Shown here in pieces: positions 8,605-16,897 of a stretch of 64,000 nt of DNA. The DNA comes from Candidatus Gastranaerophilales bacterium (GTDB taxonomy: Bacteria; Cyanobacteriota; Vampirovibrionia; Gastranaerophilales; Gastranaerophilaceae). A program made the translations under genes and the position numbers. Location: contig CALVHA010000004.1 in the NCBI GenBank assembly GCA_944327255.1, positions 1 through 64,000 of the forward strand, in the 5' to 3' direction. Below the pieces are notes generated by a model, which was given only the letters and a program-made list of their open reading frames with translations, had not been told where the DNA came from and made no database searches. Each line of letters opens with the position of its first letter. The first letter of the stretch is position 1.

Positions 8605-10182
8605 ATGATAAATAATATAAATATTTATAACAATACAAATCTTTTAAAGGCACGCCTTAAAAATCAGCAAAAAACTGTAAAAAATCCCGAACCTAAACAA
8701 ACACTGGAAAGTGTGCCTGTAAAAACAAGTATTCTTTATGTCAATGATATTCACGGAAAAATGACAAATATGGAACGAATCTATTCCGTTGCAAAACAAT
8801 TTGATAATACTAATCTTCCTAATACAAGCAAGCTAAAATTGGCCTCCGGCGATGTTATATTAGGAGCAAACTTTATATCAAACCAAGTTGCAAACAATTT
8901 TTTAAACTGGATTGGGGTATCGGCCAATGCACTGGGCAACCACGAATTGGATGTTATACCTAAAAGACTTGCACAGCTAATGGATAAAGCGAACTATAAA
9001 CTTCTTGCCATAAACGCAACCGTTGCACCTTCTAGTCCTATGGCAGGTAAAATCGGAAAATCAATAATAGAAGAACGGAACGGACAGAAGTATGGAATTA
9101 TAGGGATTGCACCTTCCGATATGGCAGAAAGAGTTAAGTTGAATGATTCTATGAGAGACATCAAAATTGATGATTTTGAAACAACTATGAAAAAAGTTCA
9201 GGATGAAGTCAACAGATTAAAAAATGAAGGTATTAATAAAATAATCATACTTTCGCATAGTGGTTTCAAACATGACAAAAAACTTGCACAGAACACAGAC
9301 GGTATTGATGTAATTCTCGGAGCACATACCCATGATTTAGTTTCAGGCATCGAAAAAGGGAAAAATCTTTTCTACTCAAAATCAGGAGAACCTGTAATTA
9401 TAACTCAGGCTGGCAAAGATGGAGAAAATGTAGGAATTTTAAATCTGGAATTTGATAATAACGGAGTAATTACAAAGGCACAAAATAACATTATTAAAAC
9501 AAGAGAATACAACAGAACTCTTACCTCTAGAGCCGCTGTTGAAAGTATTATAGGCAAACCTGAAGTTATTGGAACGGTCGCATCAACAGTAGAACCGCCA
9601 AAAGAAAGACTAATTGAAAATAATCCAGACGGAAATATTGTAGTTGACGCAATGAGAAATGAATTAGGAACAGACATTGCAATACTTAATGCAGGAAATA
9701 TCAGAGGTCACTTTGGAGTAGGCAATATTGATTCAAGATTGGTAAATGATGTTACTCCATTTGAAGACAAAATATTAATAGGCAAATTAAGTGAAAAAGA
9801 AATCGTAGATGCAATAAAGGTTGGAGGCAAATCCTTCACACGCACAGGGCACAAACCAGGAATCCTTCTTCTTTCAGGGATGAAATATACAATGACTGAT
9901 AAAGGGGAATTAAAATCACTTACATATACTGATAAAAATGGAGTGGAACATCAGATAGATATCAACAATCCGGGAACTGAACGAAAATTCACTGTTGCAA
10001 TGGATGATTTCTTTGCAATGGGCGGTGACAATTACTTACCAACAAATGATAATCCTGACTTTATAATCAAAAAGTTTGATTTCGATAAAAATAAGCTTAC
10101 ATGCAATTATATAAAAAAATTACCTCAACCAATGAATATTATAAATGACGAAAGAGTCAAAATTATACCGTCAGAAAGTTAA
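8605..10182 (+). CDS. 5'-nucleotidase / 2',3'-cyclic phosphodiesterase family enzyme
   Basis: The 525-residue protein has the two-domain layout of the UshA family. The metallophosphatase domain carries VNDIHG (Asp48, His50), LASGD (Asp83), GNHE (Asn112, His113), SHSG and GAHTHD. The C-terminal substrate domain carries IVVDAMR, NAGNIRG and DVTPFED. Members dephosphorylate nucleotides or UDP-sugars, usually in the periplasm. Here the first 40 residues are polar and Asn/Lys-rich, and no ordinary signal peptide is visible, which is unusual. GGGAAA precedes the ATG. It follows the putative peptidase by 11 bases. Its stop codon overlaps by four bases the stop of the convergent sigma-factor gene. 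Confidence 0.85.
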   Translation: MINNINIYNNTNLLKARLKNQQKTVKNPEPKQTLESVPVKTSILYVNDIHGKMTNMERIYSVAKQFDNTNLPNTSKLKLASGDVILGANFISNQVANNFLNWIGVSANALGNHELDVIPKRLAQLMDKANYKLLAINATVAPSSPMAGKIGKSIIEERNGQKYGIIGIAPSDMAERVKLNDSMRDIKIDDFETTMKKVQDEVNRLKNEGINKIIILSHSGFKHDKKLAQNTDGIDVILGAHTHDLVSGIEKGKNLFYSKSGEPVIITQAGKDGENVGILNLEFDNNGVITKAQNNIIKTREYNRTLTSRAAVESIIGKPEVIGTVASTVEPPKERLIENNPDGNIVVDAMRNELGTDIAILNAGNIRGHFGVGNIDSRLVNDVTPFEDKILIGKLSEKEIVDAIKVGGKSFTRTGHKPGILLLSGMKYTMTDKGELKSLTYTDKNGVEHQIDINNPGTERKFTVAMDDFFAMGGDNYLPTNDNPDFIIKKFDFDKNKLTCNYIKKLPQPMNIINDERVKIIPSES

Positions 10183-10847
10183 AAACCAAATTGCTCTTTA
10201 TTATTTAAATACTCTTTAATCTGCACAAGTGAAGATTGAACAATACGTGTAACTCTTGACGGAGACAAACCAATTTGAGTTGCAATATCTTTTACCTGCA
10301 TATTTCTATAAAATCTATATTCTACAACTGTTCTCTCTTTCGGTGGAAGTTTAGAAATAGCTTCCCTAATCATGCGCCCGAGCTCAGAAATTTCTGCACT
10401 TTCATCAGGAGTAGCATGATTATCTTTCAAGAAATCAAACGGAGAATCATTATCACTTGCAGCATCCGCAAGACCATCTATAGATAAGACCGTTTCGTAA
10501 ATTGCCTCTCTAACTTTAGATTTTTTAGTTTCTTCATCATCACCTTCAGTAAAACCGTCATCCTCTTCAGGTTTATGCTTCAAAGAATACCATTTATATC
10601 TTATTCTTAATTCATTTCTAATAGCCCATCTAACAGCCGTTGCGATATATGCTGCATTATAACGTTCAAGCTGTTCTGGTGTTTTATTCTTAATTAAGAC
10701 TTGAATAGCAATGATACCAATCGAAAGGAGTTCTTCATAATCAAGCATGTGAGAAGGTATTCTGTGATACTCCACGCGTGCAACCTTTTGAACTATATCA
10801 ATATATTCCTGTATTTTGTTTTTATCTTGTTTATCTTGCATAATCAT
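10179..10847 (-). CDS. Sigma-70 family factor, FliA/sigma-28-like
   Basis: The 222-residue protein has sigma region 2 (DYEELLSIGIIAI through VRWAIRNELRIRYKWYS, residues about 26-85) and region 4 (LPPKERTVVEYRFYRNMQVKDIATQIGLSPSRVTRI, about 165-205). It lacks the region 1 and non-conserved insert of primary sigma factors and is the right size for the flagellar/sporulation alternative group. It lies 12 bases downstream of flhB on the same strand, which favours a flagellar role. An acidic linker lies between the two regions. Two in-frame ATGs, 10847 and 10841, are both weakly supplied with ribosome sites, so coupling to flhB translation is likely. Confidence 0.75.
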   Translation of the reverse strand: MIMQDKQDKNKIQEYIDIVQKVARVEYHRIPSHMLDYEELLSIGIIAIQVLIKNKTPEQLERYNAAYIATAVRWAIRNELRIRYKWYSLKHKPEEDDGFTEGDDEETKKSKVREAIYETVLSIDGLADAASDNDSPFDFLKDNHATPDESAEISELGRMIREAISKLPPKERTVVEYRFYRNMQVKDIATQIGLSPSRVTRIVQSSLVQIKEYLNNKEQFGF

Positions 10848-10858
10848 CGTTTAAAATA

Positions 10859-11956
10859 CTATTTAGGCAAATTATGCCCATGACCAATATTACCTTGTTT
10901 TTGTTTATTTTTCAAGTTGTAAACAAAAAGTAAAATTTCAGCTACCGCTTTATATAGTTCCGGTGGAATTTGCTGGTTTAAGTCAACCATCTTAAAAAGA
11001 GCTCTCGCAACTGGGGGATTTTCTATAACAGGAACCCCATGCTCCCTTGCAATAGCAATAATTTTTTTTGCTATTAACTCTGTACCTTTCGCAATAAGCA
11101 TAGGAGATTCCATTTCCTCAGATTTATATTTAAGAGCACATGCAACATGAGTCGGATTTGTAACGACAAAATCAGCATCAGGAACAGCATCCATCATACC
11201 TCTCTGTAGCATCTGCATTCGACGTTGACGCAATGCTGCTTTAACATTTGGATCCCCTTCTGTATTTTTATATTCATCTTTTATTTCCTTAAAAGACATT
11301 TTTTGATCTTTTAAAAATTTCCATTTTGTTACACCATAGTCCGCAGCAGAAATAACCAGAAATGCAATACAGGCTTTAAAGATAAATTCTGTAATAAGCT
11401 CTCCGAATTCTTTAAGTATAGCAAAATGGTTATCAATAGCTGCAAGCATAAGAATATGCTCAATATGTGCAGTATAAACAACCCACCCAATATAACCAAG
11501 AAGAGCAACTTTCAAAATATTTTTAAAAAGTTCAAACAAGGTTTTAATCGACATAATATTTTTAAAATACTTAGTAGGATTCAATTTATCAAGTTTGGGC
11601 ATCAATGGGGCAACTGCAACAAGCGGGCCAACCTGAATAAAATCGGCTAATACAGCAACGAGCCAAGCAAGAAACAAAATAGGACCGATAATAAGAACAG
11701 CAGTCTTAACAGTAATTGTAAAAATATAAGCAATCCCAATTGTGCCAACATGGGCATTGGGAATCTGTTCATACATCAAATCAAAGAGTTGAGCGATCTG
11801 ACTCCATACAAAAGGTGCAAGTCCCACTATGGCAGAAAAAAGGATAAGCAGCGATACCGCAGTTGAGAAATCTTTTGATTTAACAACCTGGCCTTCTTTT
11901 CTGGCTTGTTCCAGTTTTCTGGGGGTGGCATCAAACTGTTTGTCTTCATCACCCAT
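10859..11956 (-). CDS. flhB: Flagellar export apparatus protein FlhB
   Basis: FlhB is the membrane switch protein of the flagellar type III export gate. The 365-residue protein begins with the family signature DKQFDATPRKLEQARKEGQV, has four membrane helices between about 30 and 210, then the cytoplasmic domain with GDPNVKAALRQRRM and the self-cleaving N-P-T-H site at 267-270. An SctU homologue of a non-flagellar system is the alternative, but the sigma-28-like gene downstream favours flagella. AGGAAG precedes the ATG. A -10 box at 11981-11986 drives it. Other flagellar genes are not in the window. Confidence 0.92.
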   Translation of the reverse strand: MGDEDKQFDATPRKLEQARKEGQVVKSKDFSTAVSLLILFSAIVGLAPFVWSQIAQLFDLMYEQIPNAHVGTIGIAYIFTITVKTAVLIIGPILFLAWLVAVLADFIQVGPLVAVAPLMPKLDKLNPTKYFKNIMSIKTLFELFKNILKVALLGYIGWVVYTAHIEHILMLAAIDNHFAILKEFGELITEFIFKACIAFLVISAADYGVTKWKFLKDQKMSFKEIKDEYKNTEGDPNVKAALRQRRMQMLQRGMMDAVPDADFVVTNPTHVACALKYKSEEMESPMLIAKGTELIAKKIIAIAREHGVPVIENPPVARALFKMVDLNQQIPPELYKAVAEILLFVYNLKNKQKQGNIGHGHNLPK

Positions 11957-11980
11957 AAGAGCTCTTCCTTTCTGATATAT

Positions 11981-11989
11981 ATTATAACA
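11981..11989 (-). promoter_or_regulatory. Extended -10 promoter for flhB
   Basis: On the minus strand TGTTATAAT (TATAAT at 11986-11981 with the TG extension) lies 24 bases upstream of the flhB start, with AGGAAG between. No good -35 box is visible at 17 bases, as expected for an extended -10 promoter. The same TGTTATAAT string precedes tsaD. Confidence 0.5.
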
Positions 11990-12020
11990 TAAACGGGTAG
12001 AAAGTCATGAGATAAAAAGC

Positions 12021-12049
12021 TTGAAAAATTTATTTTTTAAAGCTACAAT
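12021..12049 (+). promoter_or_regulatory. Promoter of the SRP RNA gene
   Basis: TTGAAA at 12021-12026 and TACAAT at 12044-12049 are separated by exactly 17 bases. Transcription would start near 12056-12057, which is where the SRP RNA begins. It is divergent from the flhB promoter. Confidence 0.7.
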
Positions 12050-12056
12050 TATAACA

Positions 12057-12250
12057 GCCGTGCTCCACGGGGAATTGCAATCTCTTGACCCGAAGTTTAG
12101 GCGGGGTGCAGAGCCTGTTGTGAGGGTTTGGCGGATACAGGTTGATAAATGTATTTTTGTTGACGTTTAAATCTATAGCGGCGTAAGCTGTCGAACCGTG
12201 TCAGGATGGAAACATAGCAGCACTAAGACAATCCTTGCGGGTGTTATTCT
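12057..12250 (+). ncRNA. ffs: Signal recognition particle RNA, long form
   Basis: The conserved domain IV core is clear: GTGTCAGGAT, the GGAA loop, ACATAGCAGCACTAAG and then CCTTGCGGGTGTT (about 12199-12246). Upstream, GCCGTGCTCCACGGGGA at the 5' end and GGCGGGGTGCAGAGCCTGTTG resemble the Alu-domain part and helices of the long Firmicutes-type SRP RNA. GTTGACGTTT and GGCGGCGTAAGCTG also match that type. The length of about 194 bases is between the short 4.5S form (about 100) and the Bacillus form (about 270). This RNA pairs with Ffh to target membrane proteins. The 5' end is set from the promoter; the 3' end, in the ATTCTTTT run, is approximate. Confidence 0.9.
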
Positions 12251-12337
12251 TTTAAAAATAGAAAGTATATTTTGAAACTGCATTTGTTAAATTCGATAGA
12301 CAGTGGCACGGCTTTTATAAAAACAGGGGTACACGGT

Positions 12338-13174
12338 GTGAAAAAGTTCATTTTAAATTCTGATAATTTTGGTCTTTCCCAAGATGATAATCGTGCCGTT
12401 TTGAACGGATACAATAACGGTTTTCTAAAAAGTACAAGCCTTACTGCAAATGGAGAGGCATTTGATTCTGCAGTTAATGAAATTCTCCCAGAATGCCAGA
12501 AGATCAGTATCGGAGTACATCTTAATTTAACATCAGGAAAAGCATTAACCCGTGCAAATCTTTTAACTGATGATAACAGGAATTTCAATCTTGATTTCTT
12601 ATTCCTATGGTTCAGATCTTCTGACAAGGAAGTATTGCAACAAATTGAAAAAGAATTTCGGGCTCAAATTGAAAAAGTTGCAGCAATTGTAAAGCCGACG
12701 CATATTGATTCTATGTCACACATTCATGCCATACCAAAAATTTTTGAAATCACCTGCAAGCTCGCAAAAGAATACAATATTCCCTACGTAAGAACTCATT
12801 TTGAAGAATTTTATATTGTCCCGGATGCAAAATCAAATATAAATTTAAAATATCCTATTAATTTGTGCAAAATAGTTATCTTAAACATTTTGACAAAAAT
12901 TAATAAAAAAACAATTAACAAATACGACTTAAATACAAATGATTATCTTGTAGGCATAACATATTCAGGTATGATGAACAATAAAACACTTGAAGCAGGA
13001 TTAAAAACGCTCTCTGATGAAGACGATTTTACAGTAGAAGCATTCATACATCCAAGAAGTTATCTAAGAAATATTAATGATTGGTATGCAAAAGAATTTA
13101 AGCTTACTCAGGACAAACTTCTTGAAGATAACATTTACAGAATGGGTTACGAAATTACTAATTTTAAAGCGTAA
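12338..13174 (+). CDS. YdjC/ChbG-family carbohydrate deacetylase
   Basis: The protein shows the metal-site signature NSDNFGLS at residues 7-14 (usual form NADDFGLS), followed by GVHLNLTSG and DSMSHIHAIP, which place the Asp and two His ligands of the ChbG/HpnK family. These enzymes remove acetyl groups from N-acetylated sugars such as chitobiose or hopanoid-linked GlcNAc. I start at GTG 12338, because AGGGG lies seven bases upstream and the conserved motif begins directly after; the frame is open from a TTG at 12272 without a ribosome site. Length 278 residues. Asn replacing the second Asp of the motif is a mild deviation. Three bases separate it from the next gene. Confidence 0.8.
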   Translation: MKKFILNSDNFGLSQDDNRAVLNGYNNGFLKSTSLTANGEAFDSAVNEILPECQKISIGVHLNLTSGKALTRANLLTDDNRNFNLDFLFLWFRSSDKEVLQQIEKEFRAQIEKVAAIVKPTHIDSMSHIHAIPKIFEITCKLAKEYNIPYVRTHFEEFYIVPDAKSNINLKYPINLCKIVILNILTKINKKTINKYDLNTNDYLVGITYSGMMNNKTLEAGLKTLSDEDDFTVEAFIHPRSYLRNINDWYAKEFKLTQDKLLEDNIYRMGYEITNFKA

Positions 13175-13177
13175 TGT

Positions 13178-14974
13178 ATGAGAGAAAAAATAATTGTCAT
13201 AATCTTATTTTTGATTTTCGGATTATTCAGTTTTTATCGAATATTTTTTCAAAATAAACCTCAAGTGTTAAAAATTATCACACCAAATATCATACAAATC
13301 GATTTGAACGGGAATAATATTACAGATAACGGAGAGACAATCTGCGTCGACGAGATCCAAACATTCAGTGCAGATTTTAAAAACGAAAACATTGAACTCG
13401 CAGATAAACTAGGAATTTCTTATGATGATGGAATTAAAATAGGATATCTTACAGATGAATTCGCTGCAAAAACTCTTGCAGGAAAATTTGTAAAAGTTGA
13501 GTTAAGCAACCGTTCAACTCCTCTGTGCAGGTATGGGAAAATTTTTCTTGAAGAAAAAAATTACTCTGATATGCTCTATAGCGGCGGATTTGGAGCAAAT
13601 ACACAAGGTGAAGTCGAGAAACAGGCATTCAATGAAATATTAAGCAAAGCAAAAAATTTAAAACTTGTAATCCTCAACCATAAAAACCTGAAATACCATA
13701 CTCTAAACTGCAAATACGGGAAAGTGGCAAGTGATGCAGTTGTAATAAAAGAGAATGAACTCCCCAAAAGTGCAAAACCATGCAAATTCTGCCATCTTTC
13801 AAAAATTGAGAAAAAAAACGTTGAGAAATATCAATCTGTATCAACACCACAAAGTATTATTACAGACGAAAATATTACATTTATATTAACAGATTTCACA
13901 AAAATACTGAAGCCGGATAGAAATTGTTCACATCAGGCATGTAAGACATTTGTAAACCTCATTAGTGAAGCAACTCAAACAATTGATATAGCCATTTACG
14001 GCTGGGCAGATATCACAAAAGTAAATGAAGCTCTGGATAAGGCGAAATTACGAGGAGTAAAGATAAGACTCGTTTATGACACAGCAATAAATAAACCTAA
14101 CTATTATACTGAAACTGAAAATTTTATCAAAAGATACATAGATGTAAAGTCCGATGCCATAGATGGAAACAAAAAGCTTACAAATATGCTTATGCACAAT
14201 AAATTTGCGATATTTGATAATCAAAAAGTCTACACGGGATCAATGAATTTCAGCTCAACAGGTTTTTCAGGCTTCAATCACAATAGTATTATAATAATTA
14301 ACTCAGCCCCAATTGCACAATTATATGAAAAAGAATTCAATCAAATGTTTGAAGGGAAATTTCATACTCTAAAAGAAAAATCCGAAGGAAATAAAAATAT
14401 TATAAGCGGGCATAGCAAAATTTCAGTATTTTTTTCCCCGCAGGACAAAGGCATAAGTGATTATATAGTTCCAATTGTAAAGAAGGCCGAAAAATATATT
14501 TATATTCCAACATTTATACTTACTCATAAAGATTTATCGAACGAACTTATTAATGCGCACAAAAGAGGGGTAAATGTTAAAATAATTATTGATGCAACAA
14601 GTACTGGAGTTACCCACTCAAAATTCAAAGAATTAAGAATGGCCGGAATACCTGTTAAAGTTGAAAATTATGCAGGGAAAATGCACGCAAAATCTATAAT
14701 TATAGATGATAAATATATGGTAATAGGTTCTGCAAATTTCTCTTCAAGTGGAGAAAACAAGAATGATGAAAACATGCTTGTTATTGAAAACCAAAAACTT
14801 GCAGAATTTTACAGACAATACTTTGAATATTTCTGGAGCAAAATCCCCGATAGATATCTAAAACACACTGTCAGCGCCGAGAGTAAATACTCTATAGGTT
14901 CATGCTCAGACGGAATCGACAATGACTTTGACGGGAAAATAGATTTCGCGGATGAACGCTGTAAAAACAAATAA
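13178..14974 (+). CDS. Phospholipase D-like protein with two HKD motifs and metal-binding additions
   Basis: The 598-residue protein starts with one membrane helix or uncleaved signal (residues 5-22). Two HKD motifs are present: H340-K342-D347 followed by GSMNFSS, and H503-K505-D510 followed by GSANFSS. The pair forms one PLD active site for phosphodiester cleavage or transfer, on phospholipid or DNA. Extra parts: DLNGNNITDNGE (about 42-53) and DGIDNDFDGKIDFADE near the C-terminus, both like calcium-binding loops, and YHTLNCKYG with PCKFC (about 173-205), a Cys/His patch seen in secreted nucleases. A secreted or membrane-anchored nuclease is therefore as likely as a lipase. It is coupled to the YdjC gene and ends at a strong terminator. 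Confidence 0.82.
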   Translation: MREKIIVIILFLIFGLFSFYRIFFQNKPQVLKIITPNIIQIDLNGNNITDNGETICVDEIQTFSADFKNENIELADKLGISYDDGIKIGYLTDEFAAKTLAGKFVKVELSNRSTPLCRYGKIFLEEKNYSDMLYSGGFGANTQGEVEKQAFNEILSKAKNLKLVILNHKNLKYHTLNCKYGKVASDAVVIKENELPKSAKPCKFCHLSKIEKKNVEKYQSVSTPQSIITDENITFILTDFTKILKPDRNCSHQACKTFVNLISEATQTIDIAIYGWADITKVNEALDKAKLRGVKIRLVYDTAINKPNYYTETENFIKRYIDVKSDAIDGNKKLTNMLMHNKFAIFDNQKVYTGSMNFSSTGFSGFNHNSIIIINSAPIAQLYEKEFNQMFEGKFHTLKEKSEGNKNIISGHSKISVFFSPQDKGISDYIVPIVKKAEKYIYIPTFILTHKDLSNELINAHKRGVNVKIIIDATSTGVTHSKFKELRMAGIPVKVENYAGKMHAKSIIIDDKYMVIGSANFSSSGENKNDENMLVIENQKLAEFYRQYFEYFWSKIPDRYLKHTVSAESKYSIGSCSDGIDNDFDGKIDFADERCKNK

Positions 14975-15007
14975 AAAAAGACCTCATGTTTTATGAGGCC
15001 TTTTTTG
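14973..15007. terminator. Bidirectional intrinsic terminator
   Basis: CCTCAT (14982-14987) and ATGAGG (14993-14998) form a stem with a five-base loop, preceded by AAAAAAAG and followed by CCTTTTTT. It can end the PLD transcript on the plus strand and the alcohol dehydrogenase transcript on the minus strand, whose stop codon is at 15008. Confidence 0.8.
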
Positions 15008-16165
15008 TTAACAAGCTTTTAAAATATCATAAGCAGTATCCGCATTAACCGTCCCCTTTTCCCCAAGATGAACATCTCGAAGTTTGAATCTTTCACGAAT
15101 TTTTTCAGCAGCTTCACTGCTATCAATTTCATAATCAGCAAGTCTAGTTTTCATCCCGATAGAATTATAAAATTTTTCAATCGCATCAATTGCAAGATCT
15201 GCAGCCTTTAAGTCAACGACTTCATTGTATCCAAAAACTTCTCTTGCAAGTTTGGCGAGTTTTTTAGCCTTAGAAACTTTTTGATTTTTAAGTAGTCTTG
15301 GCTGAACTATTGCAAGACTTTGTGCATGATCAATTCCATAGAATGCAGTAAGTTCATGCCCAATCATATGTGTAGCCCAATCCTGAGGGACACCTTGAGA
15401 TATCCAGTTATTTAACCCACAGGTGGCACACCAGAATATATTTGCTCTTGCATCGTAATCTGCAGGATTCGAAAGTACCTTTGGAGCTTCTTTAATAAGA
15501 GTTCTCAAAATCCCGAGGGCCCAGTCATCTTGTAGCGGAGCATTGACGTCAAAAGTACAATACTGCTCCATAACATGAACAAATGTATCAACAATTCCAT
15601 TTATTGTCTGTCTTGCCGGAAGAGAGAATGTTGTTTCAGGATCAATAATTGAGAATTGCGGAAAAACTTTTTCACTGTGGAAAGGTAGTTTTTCGCTTGT
15701 TGCGATTCTTGAAATAACAGCCCCATCATTCATCTCAGACCCCGTTGCAGGAAGAGTTATAACATCTGCAAGAGGTAGTGCATCCTTAACTTCAATACCC
15801 TTAATCATAATATCATCATAAGGATTTTCACCCTCATATTTGGCAGCAGCAGCAATAAATTTTGTACCGTCCAGAGTAGAACCACCACCAACAGCAAGCA
15901 AAAACTCCACGCCTTCCCGTCTAATCAATTCTACTGCCTGCATACATGTTTCACATTTAGGATTAGGTTCTATTCCACCAAATTCTGATAAATTATAACC
16001 TTCAAGAGCCTTTTTTACTCTTTCGTATACTCCGTTCCTTTTAATAGAACCGCCTCCATATATCATAAGAACTTTCTTATTCCGGTCAATATATTTGGGA
16101 AGCTCCTCTATTGCACCTTTGCCAAAAATCACTCTAGTCGGACAACAAAAATTGAAATTATACAT
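15008..16165 (-). CDS. Iron-containing alcohol dehydrogenase (YqhD/butanol dehydrogenase type)
   Basis: At 385 residues this is a full-length group III alcohol dehydrogenase. Visible are the NAD(P)-binding GGGS patches (MIYGGGSIKRNG and AVGGGSTLDGTKF), PATGSEMNDGAVIS, and metal ligands in DTFVHVMEQY and in HMIGHELTAFYGIDHAQSLAI. The start MYNFNFCCPTRVIFG is typical of the BDH/YqhD subgroup, which reduces aldehydes with NADPH. A role as fermentation end-step or aldehyde detoxification is inferred. AGGAGAG precedes the ATG at 16165. It is divergent from dedA with about 105 bases between. Confidence 0.9.
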   Translation of the reverse strand: MYNFNFCCPTRVIFGKGAIEELPKYIDRNKKVLMIYGGGSIKRNGVYERVKKALEGYNLSEFGGIEPNPKCETCMQAVELIRREGVEFLLAVGGGSTLDGTKFIAAAAKYEGENPYDDIMIKGIEVKDALPLADVITLPATGSEMNDGAVISRIATSEKLPFHSEKVFPQFSIIDPETTFSLPARQTINGIVDTFVHVMEQYCTFDVNAPLQDDWALGILRTLIKEAPKVLSNPADYDARANIFWCATCGLNNWISQGVPQDWATHMIGHELTAFYGIDHAQSLAIVQPRLLKNQKVSKAKKLAKLAREVFGYNEVVDLKAADLAIDAIEKFYNSIGMKTRLADYEIDSSEAAEKIRERFKLRDVHLGEKGTVNADTAYDILKAC

Positions 16166-16270
16166 ATAACTCTCCTCTATTTAATTCCTAAATATATTTT
16201 ACAACAAAATGTACTATTTTATTATGTTTTTGATAAAATTTATATATAATTTAATTGAGGAGAGAGGGAT

Positions 16271-16897
16271 ATGGAATTTATAAACGCAATACTAGCACAT
16301 CTAATAAGCTGGATAGAACACGTTATTACTCTTATGGGCCCTGCGGGGGTTGCACTTTTAATGGCAATAGAGTCATGTAATATTCCACTCCCGAGCGAAG
16401 CTGTTTTACCATTTGCTGGATATATTGTATCAAAAGGAGAAATGAATTTTCACGTAGCAGCATTTGCAAGTGCCATAGGTTGTGTTTTGGGCTCACTGCC
16501 ATCATATTATATTGGCTATTTTGGCGGACGCACCTTTGTTGAAAAGTATGGGAAATATTTTCTTGTATCAAAAAAGGATTTAGAAGAAGCTGACAAGTGG
16601 GTCGAAAAATATGGAGATTGGGCATTCTTTTTATGCAGAATGCTTCCAGTTGTCAGAACATTTATTTCTTTGCCGGCCGGAATTTTAAGAGCTAAAAAAA
16701 GATTTTTCTTTACATTTACATTTCTTGGCTCACTGGTATGGAGTTACCTTTTGATTTATGCAGGTGTCAAATTAGGTCAAAATATGGAAGCTTTCAAACA
16801 CATATGGCATAAGTTTGACATCCTGATTATTGCAATATTTGCAATTCTGGGCGGGCTGTATGTATACAAACATATCAAACATTTAAAAGAAAGCTAA
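16271..16897 (+). CDS. DedA-family membrane protein
   Basis: The 208-residue protein has the DedA (SNARE-associated/VTT) pattern: IESCNIPLPSEAVLPFAGY near residue 35-55, the G-x-x-x-G-Y-x-x-G-R segment YYIGYFGGRTF, and FLCRMLPVVRTFISLPAGI with conserved arginines, plus four to five membrane helices. Family members act as lipid scramblases or flippases for undecaprenyl phosphate or phosphatidylethanolamine and support membrane homeostasis. GAGGAGAGAGGG precedes the ATG. Its stop codon overlaps by four bases the stop of the convergent glycosyltransferase gene. Confidence 0.9.
   Translation: MEFINAILAHLISWIEHVITLMGPAGVALLMAIESCNIPLPSEAVLPFAGYIVSKGEMNFHVAAFASAIGCVLGSLPSYYIGYFGGRTFVEKYGKYFLVSKKDLEEADKWVEKYGDWAFFLCRMLPVVRTFISLPAGILRAKKRFFFTFTFLGSLVWSYLLIYAGVKLGQNMEAFKHIWHKFDILIIAIFAILGGLYVYKHIKHLKES

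Noticed and set aside
12244..12627. Minus-strand ORF opposite the YdjC-type gene
   Set aside because: It overlaps the SRP RNA 3' end and the conserved deacetylase motif on the other strand; no site of its own.
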